Below, piece after piece: positions 45,949 to 55,327 of a stretch of 55,604 bases of DNA. The notes beneath the pieces are model-generated. The model searched no databases. It was given only the letters and a program-made list of their open reading frames with translations, and was not told where the DNA came from. The stretch is taken from assembly GCA_903905735.1 (NCBI GenBank), contig CAIVHU010000259.1, forward strand, positions 1 through 55,604. The letters are read 5' to 3'. Both the position numbers and the translations under genes were made by a program. This DNA comes from an uncultured beta proteobacterium (GTDB lineage Bacteria; Pseudomonadota; Gammaproteobacteria; Burkholderiales; Burkholderiaceae_C). Numbering within the stretch: the stretch's first letter is position 1; each line of letters begins with the position of its first letter.

Positions 45949-47133
45949 TCATTGCAACGGCTTTGGCCACAGCACCCAGAGTCTGAGCGGCTGTTTGAGG
46001 CGGCCAGCCAGCTCGCCCGCCTGCAAGCCCCAGCCGGCAAAATAGTCCGCCCGCGTTGGGCCGACGATGGCGCTGCCGGTGTCCTGCGCCAGCACCAGAC
46101 GCTGCAACGACAGGTTGGGTCCCTCGGACGCCAGCCAAATCGGTGTGCCATAGGGAATGCTCTGCGGGTCTACCGCGATGGAGCGCCCCGGTGTCAGGGG
46201 CACGCCTTGCGCGCCGCGTGGCCCGAAGCCAGCGTCAAAGTCTCCCAAAGTCTCTTCCTTGAAAAACACCAGGCGCGGGTTTTGCCACAGCAGCTCCTCT
46301 TGTCGCTGCGGGTGCTGGCTGATCCAGGCGCGTATGCCGGGCCAGGTGGCATCGCGCAGTTCACCCTGATCTAGCAACCAACGCCCGACACTTTGATACG
46401 GTTGGCCGTTGTTGCCCGCGTAGGACAGGCGCACTAAATGCTGGCGGCCATCGGGTTCGGTGACGCGCAAGCGCCCGGAACCCTGTATCTGCAGCAACAT
46501 CGCATCCACCGGCTCGGCCAGGTACAGCAGCTCGCGACCCCTCAGCGCCGCTTGTGCCTGGGGCAGGGTATCTGCTTCTCGGCGGGTAAACCATGGCTTG
46601 CCGGGGTTCAGACCGGCCGGGGGCTGGTACAAAGGCGTGTTGAAACCTTCGCCAGGCACGCGGCGGGCCGCAAATTCCGGCTCGTAGTAAGCGGTCAGCA
46701 AACCTGGCGCAGGGCCACCCTGAAGGGGTTCAACCCGGTAAGGTTGCAGACGTGACAGCATCCACGCGCGTTGCGTCTCTGCATCACCGATGCTCAGGCG
46801 GCGCACCTCGGGGCACAGGGGGGCAAACACCGGGCCCGGGCGCTCACAGCTCTTGATCCAGGCGTTCCAGGCTTCATACAGGGCATCTGTATCAAAACCA
46901 GGCAGGTCGGACCATGGCACGGGCACCCAACGGCTGTTGCGTTGCAAGAGTACCGGGCCGGTTGCAGCCGAGGTGGTTTCGGGCAAGGTTGCCGTGGGCG
47001 CGGCAACTGCCGCGCCCTGATGGGCACCTGTTCCTGGTGTCATCAGGGGCACGCTGCTGCAGGCACCCAGCAGCGCGAGTGCGGCGGCCGCCATCGGGCG
47101 GCCCAGAAAAAGTTGCAAAAATCGCAGGTTCAT
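45949..47133 (-). CDS. mltA: membrane-bound lytic murein transglycosylase A
   Basis: MltA cleaves peptidoglycan strands to anhydromuropeptides at the outer membrane. The 394-residue protein has a lipobox LLGAC with Cys25, the MltA barrel domain (LLTAYYEPEFAARR, MLLQIQGSGRL) and the C-terminal 3D domain (QDTGSAIVGPTRADYFAGWG). It overlaps nit by four bases (ATGA). Confidence 0.95.
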   Translation of the reverse strand: MNLRFLQLFLGRPMAAAALALLGACSSVPLMTPGTGAHQGAAVAAPTATLPETTSAATGPVLLQRNSRWVPVPWSDLPGFDTDALYEAWNAWIKSCERPGPVFAPLCPEVRRLSIGDAETQRAWMLSRLQPYRVEPLQGGPAPGLLTAYYEPEFAARRVPGEGFNTPLYQPPAGLNPGKPWFTRREADTLPQAQAALRGRELLYLAEPVDAMLLQIQGSGRLRVTEPDGRQHLVRLSYAGNNGQPYQSVGRWLLDQGELRDATWPGIRAWISQHPQRQEELLWQNPRLVFFKEETLGDFDAGFGPRGAQGVPLTPGRSIAVDPQSIPYGTPIWLASEGPNLSLQRLVLAQDTGSAIVGPTRADYFAGWGLQAGELAGRLKQPLRLWVLWPKPLQ

Positions 47134-47963
47134 AACACGCGATGCGCCAGCGCTGGCAGGCGGCTGCGGCAGGCCTGGAGCAGCTCAAAATCCAGATCGG
47201 CCAGCACCACACCGGCCTGTTGCTCGCGTCGTGCCAGTACCTGGCCCCAGGGGTCGATCAGCATGCTGTGGCCCCAGGTCTGGCGACCGTTGTCATGCAG
47301 GCCGCCTTGTGCGGCCGCTGCGACAAACGCCAGGTTTTCAATGGCGCGTGCCCGCAGCAACACCTCCCAGTGCGCCTGACCGGTGGTGTAGGTGAAAGCG
47401 CTGGGCACCAGTAGCAGGTGTGCGCCAGCGCGGGCGTAGGTCCGGTAGAGTTCAGCAAAGCGCAAGTCGTAACACACGCTTAAGGCCACGCGCCAGCGGT
47501 GGCCGTCGCGCGAATCCAGGTCAAAAGTCACGGGCTCGGTGCCCGCCACCAGCGTAGCGGACTCGTCATAACGCTCGACACCGTTGTCAAAGCGGAACAG
47601 ATGTATTTTTTGATAGCATGCTACGCTTATTCCATCTGGGCTAAAGGCCAAAGTTGTATTAAAAACTCGGCCAATGGGTGCTGCCGCACTTGCACCATTC
47701 GTGGTCAATGGAATCGTGCCACCCACCAGCCAGAGACCGAGCTCGCGTGCGGTATCAGCCAGAAACTGCTGTAGCGGCCCGTGGCCAAAAGGCTCGGCGA
47801 TGGCCAGCTTGTCGGCATCGCGCTGGCCCATCAGGCAGAAATACTCGGGCAACACCGCCAGTTCGGCACCGGCTTGGGCGGCCTGTTGCAACAAGTCGCG
47901 GGCCTGGGCGACATTGGCTGGCACGCTGGCGGATGACACCATCTGGATGGCAGCAACTTTCAC
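47130..47963 (-). CDS. Nit-type carbon-nitrogen hydrolase
   Basis: The 277-residue protein starts at GTG 47963, preceded by AAGGAGA. It has the nitrilase triad E40 (VLPEYF), K119 (YQKIHLF) and C164 (LSVCYDLRF), like Nit1/NitFhit-type deaminated-glutathione amidases. The DNA at 47604-47653 (residues about 104-120) matches the palindromic repeat family, yet the protein aligns to family sequences here without added residues, and K119 lies inside it. The start overlaps the yhdP stop (GTGA) and the stop overlaps mltA. Confidence 0.9.
   Translation of the reverse strand: MKVAAIQMVSSASVPANVAQARDLLQQAAQAGAELAVLPEYFCLMGQRDADKLAIAEPFGHGPLQQFLADTARELGLWLVGGTIPLTTNGASAAAPIGRVFNTTLAFSPDGISVACYQKIHLFRFDNGVERYDESATLVAGTEPVTFDLDSRDGHRWRVALSVCYDLRFAELYRTYARAGAHLLLVPSAFTYTTGQAHWEVLLRARAIENLAFVAAAAQGGLHDNGRQTWGHSMLIDPWGQVLARREQQAGVVLADLDFELLQACRSRLPALAHRVL
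47604..47653 (-). repeat. palindromic-repeat-like segment inside nit
   Basis: On the minus strand it reads TTTGGCCTTTAGCCC, then AGATGGAATAAGCGTAGCA and TGCTATCAAAAAA. It shares the TTGGCCT..AGCCC end and GCTAT core with the intergenic copy at 35649. The coding stretch includes catalytic K119 of the hydrolase. Confidence 0.6.
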
Positions 47964-50900
47964 GGGGTTTTCTCCTTGTTGGCCGCGCTGGCGGCCTTGG
48001 CCACTTTGGTCACGATGGGGTCGGCCCATGGGCCGGTGATATGAAACTCCTGGGTGGCGGACTCGGTGAGTGGCCGACGCAGGAACATTTGCGCCAGAAA
48101 CGAGCCCAGCCCCACGGCAGGGTTGATCACCGTGGCAATCAACGAGGCGGTGCCGGCGTTGATTTCGGGCACCACCACCACCTTGAGGTCCTGGGTCTCG
48201 TTGGCGATGTCGGCCGTGCCTTCCATCAGCACGGCAGCGTTGACACCTTTCATCTGCAGGTTGTTGGTGCGGGCCAGCCCATGATCAACCGTCACGTCAC
48301 CACGCAGAAAGTCAAAAGAAAACCCTTCGCTGAACACATCCCGAAAATCCAGCGTCAGGCGGCGTGGCAAGGCCTGCAGGCTGAGCACGCCCAGCAATTT
48401 GGCCAGCCCGGGATCGGCTTTGAGGAACTGCCCAGAGGCGACATTCACCGTGAAAGCACCGCCCAGCGTCGGGTAATCGGGCTTGAGCGGTGAGCCAATC
48501 CACGCCGCCTGGCCTTCGATCTTGCCGCTGGCCCTGCGGATCACGTCGTTCATGCCAAAGCGGCTGAGTAGCTTGCCGCCGTCAGATATCTCCAGCTTGA
48601 AATTGAGCACCGTGCGCCGCCGCTCAGAGGCCTTGCCGGCACCGCTGCCACCGGGCGCGGGGGCCTGGGCGTTGATGCGCGCCCAGTTACCGGTGGTGGT
48701 GAGTGTGGCCTCGTGGGTGATCAGGTTGAGTTTGTTGAGGCGCCACTCGCGGGTGGCTGCCGCTGAAGAAGCCCCGGCAGAGCGGTTCACCGCATCCACT
48801 TCCAGGCGACCCAGGTGCTTGCCACGCAGCTCAAAGTCGTCCACCACAATGTCCAGCGCCGGTATGCTGGCGGGCTGGGTATCGAGTAAGTCCTCAAAGT
48901 CATTGGTGGCACTCGGTGCCAGGGTCAAGCGGGCCAGACGGGCATACACCCGGCCCCCGCTGCCAGCTACCGTGGTGTCGCTGGGCTGACGGTATTCCAC
49001 GTAGCCACTGAGTTCGGTGGCATCCACGTTGCCACGCCAGGCAAGTCCCTCGCGGTGTGCACTGACCACCATGTGGTGAAAGTCGCGGCCCCCCAGCGTC
49101 AGGCTGTCTGCGCGCAGCGCCAGCGAGCTCGGCAAATACGCAACATCCACGCCGCTCTCCGATGCCGGGCCGACTGCCAGTGGCAACTTGCCGGTGATGG
49201 GGATCAGCGCTTCGCTCCAGGCATCGGCATCGAGTTTGGGCAGGTTGATGTTGGCCTGGACGCCTTGCGCTGGCAGGGTGGCATCAGCCGTTGTTTCTGC
49301 CCCCAGCACCACCAGACCTCGCAGCACACGTGGCTCGGCTTTGGATACATCGCGCTCGTACACCACCCGTCCAATGCCTTCCAGGTCCAATGTCAGGCGG
49401 TCTCGTGTCGGAGCACTGCCTGAGGCAGAGTCGCCCGTCATGGGAGCCGTCCGGTAGCGCAGGGGCAATTTTGTCTGTGCCTCTTTTTGCAACGGCGCTG
49501 GCAAGGTGGAGGCCAGGCCCTGCAGACCGCTGGTCACCAGCACATCCGGCGCATCATCATGCCAGCCCAGGACGGCGTTGTAGGGCGTGCTGCCGCTGAC
49601 GTTTTGCGCCAGGCGCGAGATGAAGCCAAGCTCTTTGGCCTGGCGCAAGCCCTCGGCACTGGCCACACCGGTCACGCGAAGCACGGTGGGGGCGTTCCCA
49701 GCGGCACCCCCTGGGGCCAGAACCCAGCCGCCTTCGAGCCGTGCATCACCGCCGAGCAAGCGCGCCTGTACGCCTGCCACGCTGAATCCGCTCTGGGTGT
49801 AGTTCACCACACCGCGTGCACGGGTGAGTTTGGGTGTGTCGGGGCTCATCTGCAGGTCGTTGCCCGCCAGCGCCACGCTGCCTTTCACCGTGGATTTGCC
49901 GATATCGGCGATCGGCAACATCAGCTTGAGCTTGAAGTCTGCATTGCCGGAGGCGACCGTTTTTGAGAGGGCCTGCCCCAGCAAATCTGCCAGTGCGGAG
50001 TTGTTGACCTCGCGCAAGGCGTCTTTGAGCGGGCCTGTCATGTCAGCATTGACCACCACCTGGGTGTGTGCCAGGTCGGCAATCGACACATCGGTCTTCG
50101 AAATTTGTAGCGCGCTGCCTTCGCCCAGCTTGGCCTGCGCACCTTTGACCTGCAATTGCGCGCCATTGATCAGCAGTTGCCCGCTGAGATCCGTCAGCAC
50201 CGGCCAGGGCAGCTCCTTGGCATCCTGCAGGCTTCTGGGCAGGTAGGCCAGCCGGGCGTGGCTGACATCGGCGCTGATTTTGAACTCGCCTTGCGCGGGT
50301 CGCGTGGCTGGCATGTCATTGATCTCGCCCTGGACGGCAAATTGCACATTTTTGGCGCTGCCTGCCAGCACGGCATCGCGCACGTAGTCACGTGCCTGGG
50401 CATCAATCACCAGCGGCAAGTAGCGGTACACCCGGCTACCCTCGGCACGGCTCAGTGTGGCCTGCAGATTCAGCACGCCGGGGAAGCGTTTGTGGTTGGC
50501 CGATTTGGTGGGGTCGCTGGTATGCCACTGGATATTCGCCAGCCCGTCGGCATCGGCATTGCTGAATTTGACGTTGGCCAGATCCACGTGGATCTGTTCG
50601 CCAGCCAATTGCCATGATGCGTCGGCAGAGAACTGGTTGATGGGAATCAAACCCTCCTGAAAGATGCCGGGCACATCCGCACTGCCTTTGACCATTGACA
50701 ACTTGGCACGGCCCGAGTTCTGGTCCAGCTCCACATCGGCATCGAGACCCTGGATGCCAGGCACCTCACCCACCGCAGCCAGCGCCAGATGGCGCAAACG
50801 CCCTGTCAGCATGTACTGGCTAGGCGAGGTCACTGTGCCTTGCCAACTGGCATTGAGTGACTCGACCAGTCCATGGGGCGCGTAGCGCAGCAATTGCTCA

Positions 50901-52045
50901 CGCAAATTGGCATCCAGCGGCAAGCGATCGGCGATTTGTGACAGTGCGGCCAGATCCAGCTTGTCGGCCTGCACCTCGCCACGCGCAGCGATCCGTCCCT
51001 CTGCCCCCATGGACACCACCCGCACATTGCCCCCCTGCCAGTGCAGGCCTTCTGCTGTATCAAACGTCAGCGCCTGGGTGGATACCTCAAAACCATTGGC
51101 CAGCAAACGCCCGGCAACGCGCCCCTTTATCTGTCGTAGGGTCAGCGGCTGCAGATCGCGACCCAGCGTCACCGCCACTTCTGCCAGAGCCAGGTCGGCC
51201 GTCACGCCGGTGAGCTGCCCCTGACTCACGTCACCCCATGCCCGCAGCGCACCCCGGCCCTGGCGCAAATCAAAGCCCAGATTGGCAAACCGGCGCAACT
51301 CGGACAGATCAACGCGCGCAAAGTCGGCGTACAGTTGCCCCTCCCAGTCTTGCCATTGACCTTGCTGACGTGACAGAAGTGGCTGCATAAACTGCCCCTG
51401 CACACTGAACCGGTCGCCCCACGTCTCAGGCGGCGTGGCATCAGCCCGCAGGTCATGGTGTCGCCCGTGGTTGCGCGCCACCACATCCACTTGCTGCAGC
51501 ACCACCGGCTCGGTGTGCCGCATCTCGTCCGTCCAGCGCACGGTACCGCCCTGGATCACCAGCTCGGGCTGTGAAAAAATCCAGTTCAGGGTGTCCTGGT
51601 TGGTTCCGCGTTCGCCGGAAAAGGCGAGCCCCGCCACGGTGATCCGCCCAGCGGCATCGCGGTTGATGTCGAGTTTGGGGTGGTCAATGTAGAGTTGCTC
51701 GAAACCCAGCCGCCAGACTGAACGCGGTGACAGCGTGACCAACACGCGCGGCAAACTCAGAGCCACCCGACCCTGGGCATCGAGCATCTGCACGTCCGTG
51801 AGCGCCAGCGATGGCATCAAGCCACCAGATTGAGCTGTGATGGCACCCAAGCGCACGGCAACCCCGAGCGCCTGGCTGGCCCGCGCTTCCAGTTGCGGGC
51901 GGAATTCGCCGATTCGCGGCACAATCCACCAGTGCAGAGCTCCCCAGGTTGCGCCAAACAGCAGCCAGACCAGCAGCGCGATGAGCAGCAGACCGCGGGT
52001 CAAGGCGGACCAGACTCTCAGGAAATTGAAGGACAGGGGAGACAA
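47960..52045 (-). CDS. yhdP: YhdP-family (AsmA-like) envelope protein
   Basis: The 1361-residue protein has an N-terminal TM (ALTRGLLLIALLVWLLFGATWG) and a very long beta-rich periplasmic body with AsmA-type repeats and a DUF3971-like part. Such proteins bridge the periplasm in phospholipid transport to the outer membrane. The only start compatible with the family is a TTG at 52043-52045; no ATG or GTG is in frame nearby. It ends overlapping nit (GTGA). Confidence 0.9.
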   Translation of the reverse strand: MSPLSFNFLRVWSALTRGLLLIALLVWLLFGATWGALHWWIVPRIGEFRPQLEARASQALGVAVRLGAITAQSGGLMPSLALTDVQMLDAQGRVALSLPRVLVTLSPRSVWRLGFEQLYIDHPKLDINRDAAGRITVAGLAFSGERGTNQDTLNWIFSQPELVIQGGTVRWTDEMRHTEPVVLQQVDVVARNHGRHHDLRADATPPETWGDRFSVQGQFMQPLLSRQQGQWQDWEGQLYADFARVDLSELRRFANLGFDLRQGRGALRAWGDVSQGQLTGVTADLALAEVAVTLGRDLQPLTLRQIKGRVAGRLLANGFEVSTQALTFDTAEGLHWQGGNVRVVSMGAEGRIAARGEVQADKLDLAALSQIADRLPLDANLREQLLRYAPHGLVESLNASWQGTVTSPSQYMLTGRLRHLALAAVGEVPGIQGLDADVELDQNSGRAKLSMVKGSADVPGIFQEGLIPINQFSADASWQLAGEQIHVDLANVKFSNADADGLANIQWHTSDPTKSANHKRFPGVLNLQATLSRAEGSRVYRYLPLVIDAQARDYVRDAVLAGSAKNVQFAVQGEINDMPATRPAQGEFKISADVSHARLAYLPRSLQDAKELPWPVLTDLSGQLLINGAQLQVKGAQAKLGEGSALQISKTDVSIADLAHTQVVVNADMTGPLKDALREVNNSALADLLGQALSKTVASGNADFKLKLMLPIADIGKSTVKGSVALAGNDLQMSPDTPKLTRARGVVNYTQSGFSVAGVQARLLGGDARLEGGWVLAPGGAAGNAPTVLRVTGVASAEGLRQAKELGFISRLAQNVSGSTPYNAVLGWHDDAPDVLVTSGLQGLASTLPAPLQKEAQTKLPLRYRTAPMTGDSASGSAPTRDRLTLDLEGIGRVVYERDVSKAEPRVLRGLVVLGAETTADATLPAQGVQANINLPKLDADAWSEALIPITGKLPLAVGPASESGVDVAYLPSSLALRADSLTLGGRDFHHMVVSAHREGLAWRGNVDATELSGYVEYRQPSDTTVAGSGGRVYARLARLTLAPSATNDFEDLLDTQPASIPALDIVVDDFELRGKHLGRLEVDAVNRSAGASSAAATREWRLNKLNLITHEATLTTTGNWARINAQAPAPGGSGAGKASERRRTVLNFKLEISDGGKLLSRFGMNDVIRRASGKIEGQAAWIGSPLKPDYPTLGGAFTVNVASGQFLKADPGLAKLLGVLSLQALPRRLTLDFRDVFSEGFSFDFLRGDVTVDHGLARTNNLQMKGVNAAVLMEGTADIANETQDLKVVVVPEINAGTASLIATVINPAVGLGSFLAQMFLRRPLTESATQEFHITGPWADPIVTKVAKAASAANKEKTP

Positions 52046-52077
52046 ATTTTTTGGAAATGAAGTTGCACAGCAGAATT

Positions 52078-54777
52078 ATGACCGGCACCTCCCTGGCTAA
52101 CTACTCCCGCTTTGCGCAGCGCGTTCTTCGCCGGTTCGAGCAGCAACTGCCGCTTCTGGCACCCGGCGTACCCACGCCAGCTCACCTCCAAGCCACTTTT
52201 GATGCGCTGAAGTCCTCGGGTCAGGACACTGCCAGCGCCCTGCGCATCACCCGTGCGCTGGTGTTGGAGCGCCTGCTGTGTCTGGACTGTGATGCCCAGG
52301 CCAGTCTGATGGAAGTGACCCAGGCCATGACTGATCTGGCCGAGTTTGCTCTGAACCAGGCGCTTGATGAGGTGCTGGCTGCGCTGGACCGGGCCCACGG
52401 TGTGCCGCTGACACCCGGTGGTCAACGCGCCGAGCTGTGGATCGTCGGCATGGGCAAGCTCGGTGCACGGGAACTCAACGTCTCCAGCGACATTGACCTG
52501 ATCTATATCTACGATGAAGACGGTGACACCGCTGGTGACGCATCAGGCCGTGGCCGCATCACCAACCACGAGTACTTTGGCAAGGCCGTGCGTGCTGTGT
52601 ATGGCCTGGTGGGCGACGCCACCGAGTACGGCTTTGTATTTCGGGTTGATCTGGCCTTGCGCCCCAATGGCAATTCGGGACCTGCGGCAGTGTCTTTGGA
52701 TGCGCTGGAACAATACCTGCACGTGCAGGGCCGTGAGTGGGAGCGATTTGCCTGGCTCAAAAGTCGGGTGGTGGCCCCGCGTGCCAGCGTGGAAAGCGGA
52801 GCCACTCTGGCTTTGCGCCAGGTCGTGATTCCGTTTGTTTACAGGCGCTATCTGGATTACAGCGTGTTTGACTCCCTGCGCCTGCTGCACCATCAGATCC
52901 GCGACCATGCCAGCAAACGCAGTGCCGGACGTCCTGAGCGTGCCAACGATGTCAAACTGTCGCGCGGAGGAATTCGTGAAATAGAGTTCATCGTGCAATT
53001 GCTGCAAGTCGTGCGTGGCGGTCAATACCCGGAGCTGCGCACCCGCCCGACGCTTAGCGCCTTGCCCAGACTGGTGAAAGCCAATCTGATGCAGGAAGAA
53101 ACGGCTGACATGCTTGCCGAAGCCTACGAGTTTTTACGCCGTGTGGAGCACCGCATCCAGTATCTGGACGACCAGCAAACGCATATCCTGCCCACGCTGG
53201 ACGCGGATCTGGCCTGGATCGCCAGCACCATGGGCATGGGATCACCCTGCCAGTTGCTCAAACAGCTTGACACGTATCGGGAAGGCGTGGCGCAGGAATT
53301 TGACAAGCTGCTGGGCGGTGGTGCGCCGGTTTGCAAAGGCTGCAACGGCGGCAAGCCGGTTGATATCAGCGATAGCATGGCTGAACTGTTGCCCCAGTTG
53401 GACACGGCGTTTCGTCAGCGGCTGGAGTCCTGGCTGGACCACCCGCGCGTGCTGGCGTTGCGCGAGGAAGCTCGTATGCGTTTGATGCGCCTGCTGTCTC
53501 GCACCGCCCAATGGGTGCGCGAAAAGCGCGTTACCGAAGCCGCAGCGGTGGGTTTGGTGGATTGGATGGAGCCTCTCTTGCGGCGTGAAAGTTATCTGGC
53601 CTTGTTGCTGGAGCGACCCAATGTGCATGAGCGACTGCTGCGTCTGCTGGGCGCAGCGCGTTGGCCGGCACGTTACCTGCTGCTGCACCCGGGGGTGATT
53701 GATGAACTGGCCGCGGCAACCATGCTCGATGAACGATTTGATTCAGCCGGTTTTGAAGCCGAACTCGAACACCGTCGTCTGGCCCTGCAATCTGCAGGAG
53801 AAGATGACGACGAGGCGCTGCTCAACTTGTTGCGTCGCGCGCACCACGCCGAGGTGTTTCGCACGCTGGCGCGCGATGTCGAGGGCAAACTCAGTGTCGA
53901 ACAGGTGGCCGATGACTTGAGCGCGCTGGCCGACGCGGTGCTGCGCGTCACCACCCGCTGGTGCTGGAGTCGACTCAAGAACACCCACCGTGCGCAGCCT
54001 CAGTTCGGCATCATTGCCTATGGCAAGCTCGGCGGCAAGGAATTGGGCTACGGCAGCGACCTGGATCTGGTATTTGTCTTTGACGATGACGACGAACGCG
54101 CGCCCGAGGTGTATGCCAGCCTGGTGCGCAAACTGATCAACTGGTTGACGGTGAAAACCGGCGAGGGTGATCTGTATGAAATCGACACTGCGCTGCGCCC
54201 CAATGGCAATGCCGGCCTGCTGATCACCAGTTTTTCGGCTTACGAAAACTACCAGCAGCAACGTGGCTCCAACACCGCCTGGACCTGGGAGCACCAGGCC
54301 ATCACCCGCGCGCGCTGCGTGCTCGGGGACCCGTCGATGCGCACCCGCTTTGAGGCTGTTCGTTTGTCCGTGATCACTGCCGAGCGCGACTTGGAAGCCT
54401 TGCGCACCGAGATCCGCGCCATGCGCGAGCGCGTTGGCCAGGCACACCCCGTCAGCCCCCGCAAGTTTGACGTCAAATTCAGTCACGGTGGCATGATGGA
54501 TGCCGAATTTGTGATGCAGTTCCTGGTGCTATCCCAGGCACGCCTGCACCCGCAGTTGCTGGCCAATGCGGGCAACATTGCCTTGCTGGAGCGCGCCGAA
54601 AGTTTGGGGCTACTGCCCGAAGGCGTGGGGCACGCGGCGGCCAGCGCCTACCGCAGCCTGCGGCAGTGGCAACACCGCGCCCGCCTGAATGAAAAATCGT
54701 CATTGGTGGGGTCCGATGAACTGCCAACCGAGCGCCAGGCTATCCTGGCACTGTGTCACGCGGTGTTTGATACCTGA
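52078..54777 (+). CDS. glnE: bifunctional glutamine synthetase adenylyltransferase/deadenylase
   Basis: GlnE adds or removes AMP on glutamine synthetase according to PII and glutamine. The 899-residue protein (ATG 52078, MTGTSLANYSRF) has two nucleotidyltransferase domains: the deadenylase (GMGKLGARELNVSSDIDLIYIY) and the adenylyltransferase (AYGKLGGKELGYGSDLDLVFVF), with the intervening helical region. ATG 52057 is an alternative (906 aa). It is divergent from yhdP with only about 32 bp between starts. Confidence 0.95.
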   Translation: MTGTSLANYSRFAQRVLRRFEQQLPLLAPGVPTPAHLQATFDALKSSGQDTASALRITRALVLERLLCLDCDAQASLMEVTQAMTDLAEFALNQALDEVLAALDRAHGVPLTPGGQRAELWIVGMGKLGARELNVSSDIDLIYIYDEDGDTAGDASGRGRITNHEYFGKAVRAVYGLVGDATEYGFVFRVDLALRPNGNSGPAAVSLDALEQYLHVQGREWERFAWLKSRVVAPRASVESGATLALRQVVIPFVYRRYLDYSVFDSLRLLHHQIRDHASKRSAGRPERANDVKLSRGGIREIEFIVQLLQVVRGGQYPELRTRPTLSALPRLVKANLMQEETADMLAEAYEFLRRVEHRIQYLDDQQTHILPTLDADLAWIASTMGMGSPCQLLKQLDTYREGVAQEFDKLLGGGAPVCKGCNGGKPVDISDSMAELLPQLDTAFRQRLESWLDHPRVLALREEARMRLMRLLSRTAQWVREKRVTEAAAVGLVDWMEPLLRRESYLALLLERPNVHERLLRLLGAARWPARYLLLHPGVIDELAAATMLDERFDSAGFEAELEHRRLALQSAGEDDDEALLNLLRRAHHAEVFRTLARDVEGKLSVEQVADDLSALADAVLRVTTRWCWSRLKNTHRAQPQFGIIAYGKLGGKELGYGSDLDLVFVFDDDDERAPEVYASLVRKLINWLTVKTGEGDLYEIDTALRPNGNAGLLITSFSAYENYQQQRGSNTAWTWEHQAITRARCVLGDPSMRTRFEAVRLSVITAERDLEALRTEIRAMRERVGQAHPVSPRKFDVKFSHGGMMDAEFVMQFLVLSQARLHPQLLANAGNIALLERAESLGLLPEGVGHAAASAYRSLRQWQHRARLNEKSSLVGSDELPTERQAILALCHAVFDT

Positions 54778-54862
54778 TCAAACACTGTTCACCGGGCGGG
54801 GTCATCGCTATGGCGGCCCTGCCCAATCTTGTCTTTTCTATAACCCGCTGTTTTTCCAAGTC

Positions 54863-55327
54863 ATGTCCAAATTACTCCCTATTACCCTGTCGCTGCTTGC
54901 CTCCGCTGCCCTGTTGGCGGCCTGCAGTGACAGCGCCAAAGATTCGCACCCGCAGAAACTGCTGACCAAACGCATCGCCGTTTTCAAGAAAATGACCAAG
55001 ACGCTTGAACCCCTGGGGCTGGTTGCCCGTGGCCGGCAGGACTATGTCAAGAGCGAGTTTGTCGATGGGGCTCAGGCGCTCAAGGACCTCTCCACCCAGC
55101 CCTGGGCATTTTTCACGGCCGATGGCAATTACCCACCCACGCGAGCCAAACCTGAGGTCTGGAGCAAACCCGCCGAGTTCAAACAAGCGCAGGACAAATA
55201 CCTGGCCTCAGTGGACAAACTGGTGGAAGTCGCTGGCAGCGCTGACATGCCTGCCATCAGTGCAGCGGTGGATGCGGTGCAAAAGAGCTGCAAGAGTTGC
55301 CACGAACAGTTCCGCAACGAGCGCTGA
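54863..55327 (+). CDS. cytochrome c' family lipoprotein
   Basis: The 154-residue protein has an N-terminal lipobox (ALLAAC, Cys21) and a four-helix cytochrome c' domain: AKPEVWSKPAEFKQAQDKYL and the terminal haem motif C143-K-S-C146-H147. Cytochromes c' bind NO and O2 at a pentacoordinate haem; most are soluble periplasmic proteins, so a lipid-anchored form is less usual. It follows glnE after 85 bp and abuts the next gene's stop. Confidence 0.87.
   Translation: MSKLLPITLSLLASAALLAACSDSAKDSHPQKLLTKRIAVFKKMTKTLEPLGLVARGRQDYVKSEFVDGAQALKDLSTQPWAFFTADGNYPPTRAKPEVWSKPAEFKQAQDKYLASVDKLVEVAGSADMPAISAAVDAVQKSCKSCHEQFRNER

Noticed and set aside
45902..46138. Extended N-terminus of the second CheV
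   Set aside because: It lies within mltA in another frame; the ATG at 45901 aligns with the first CheV.
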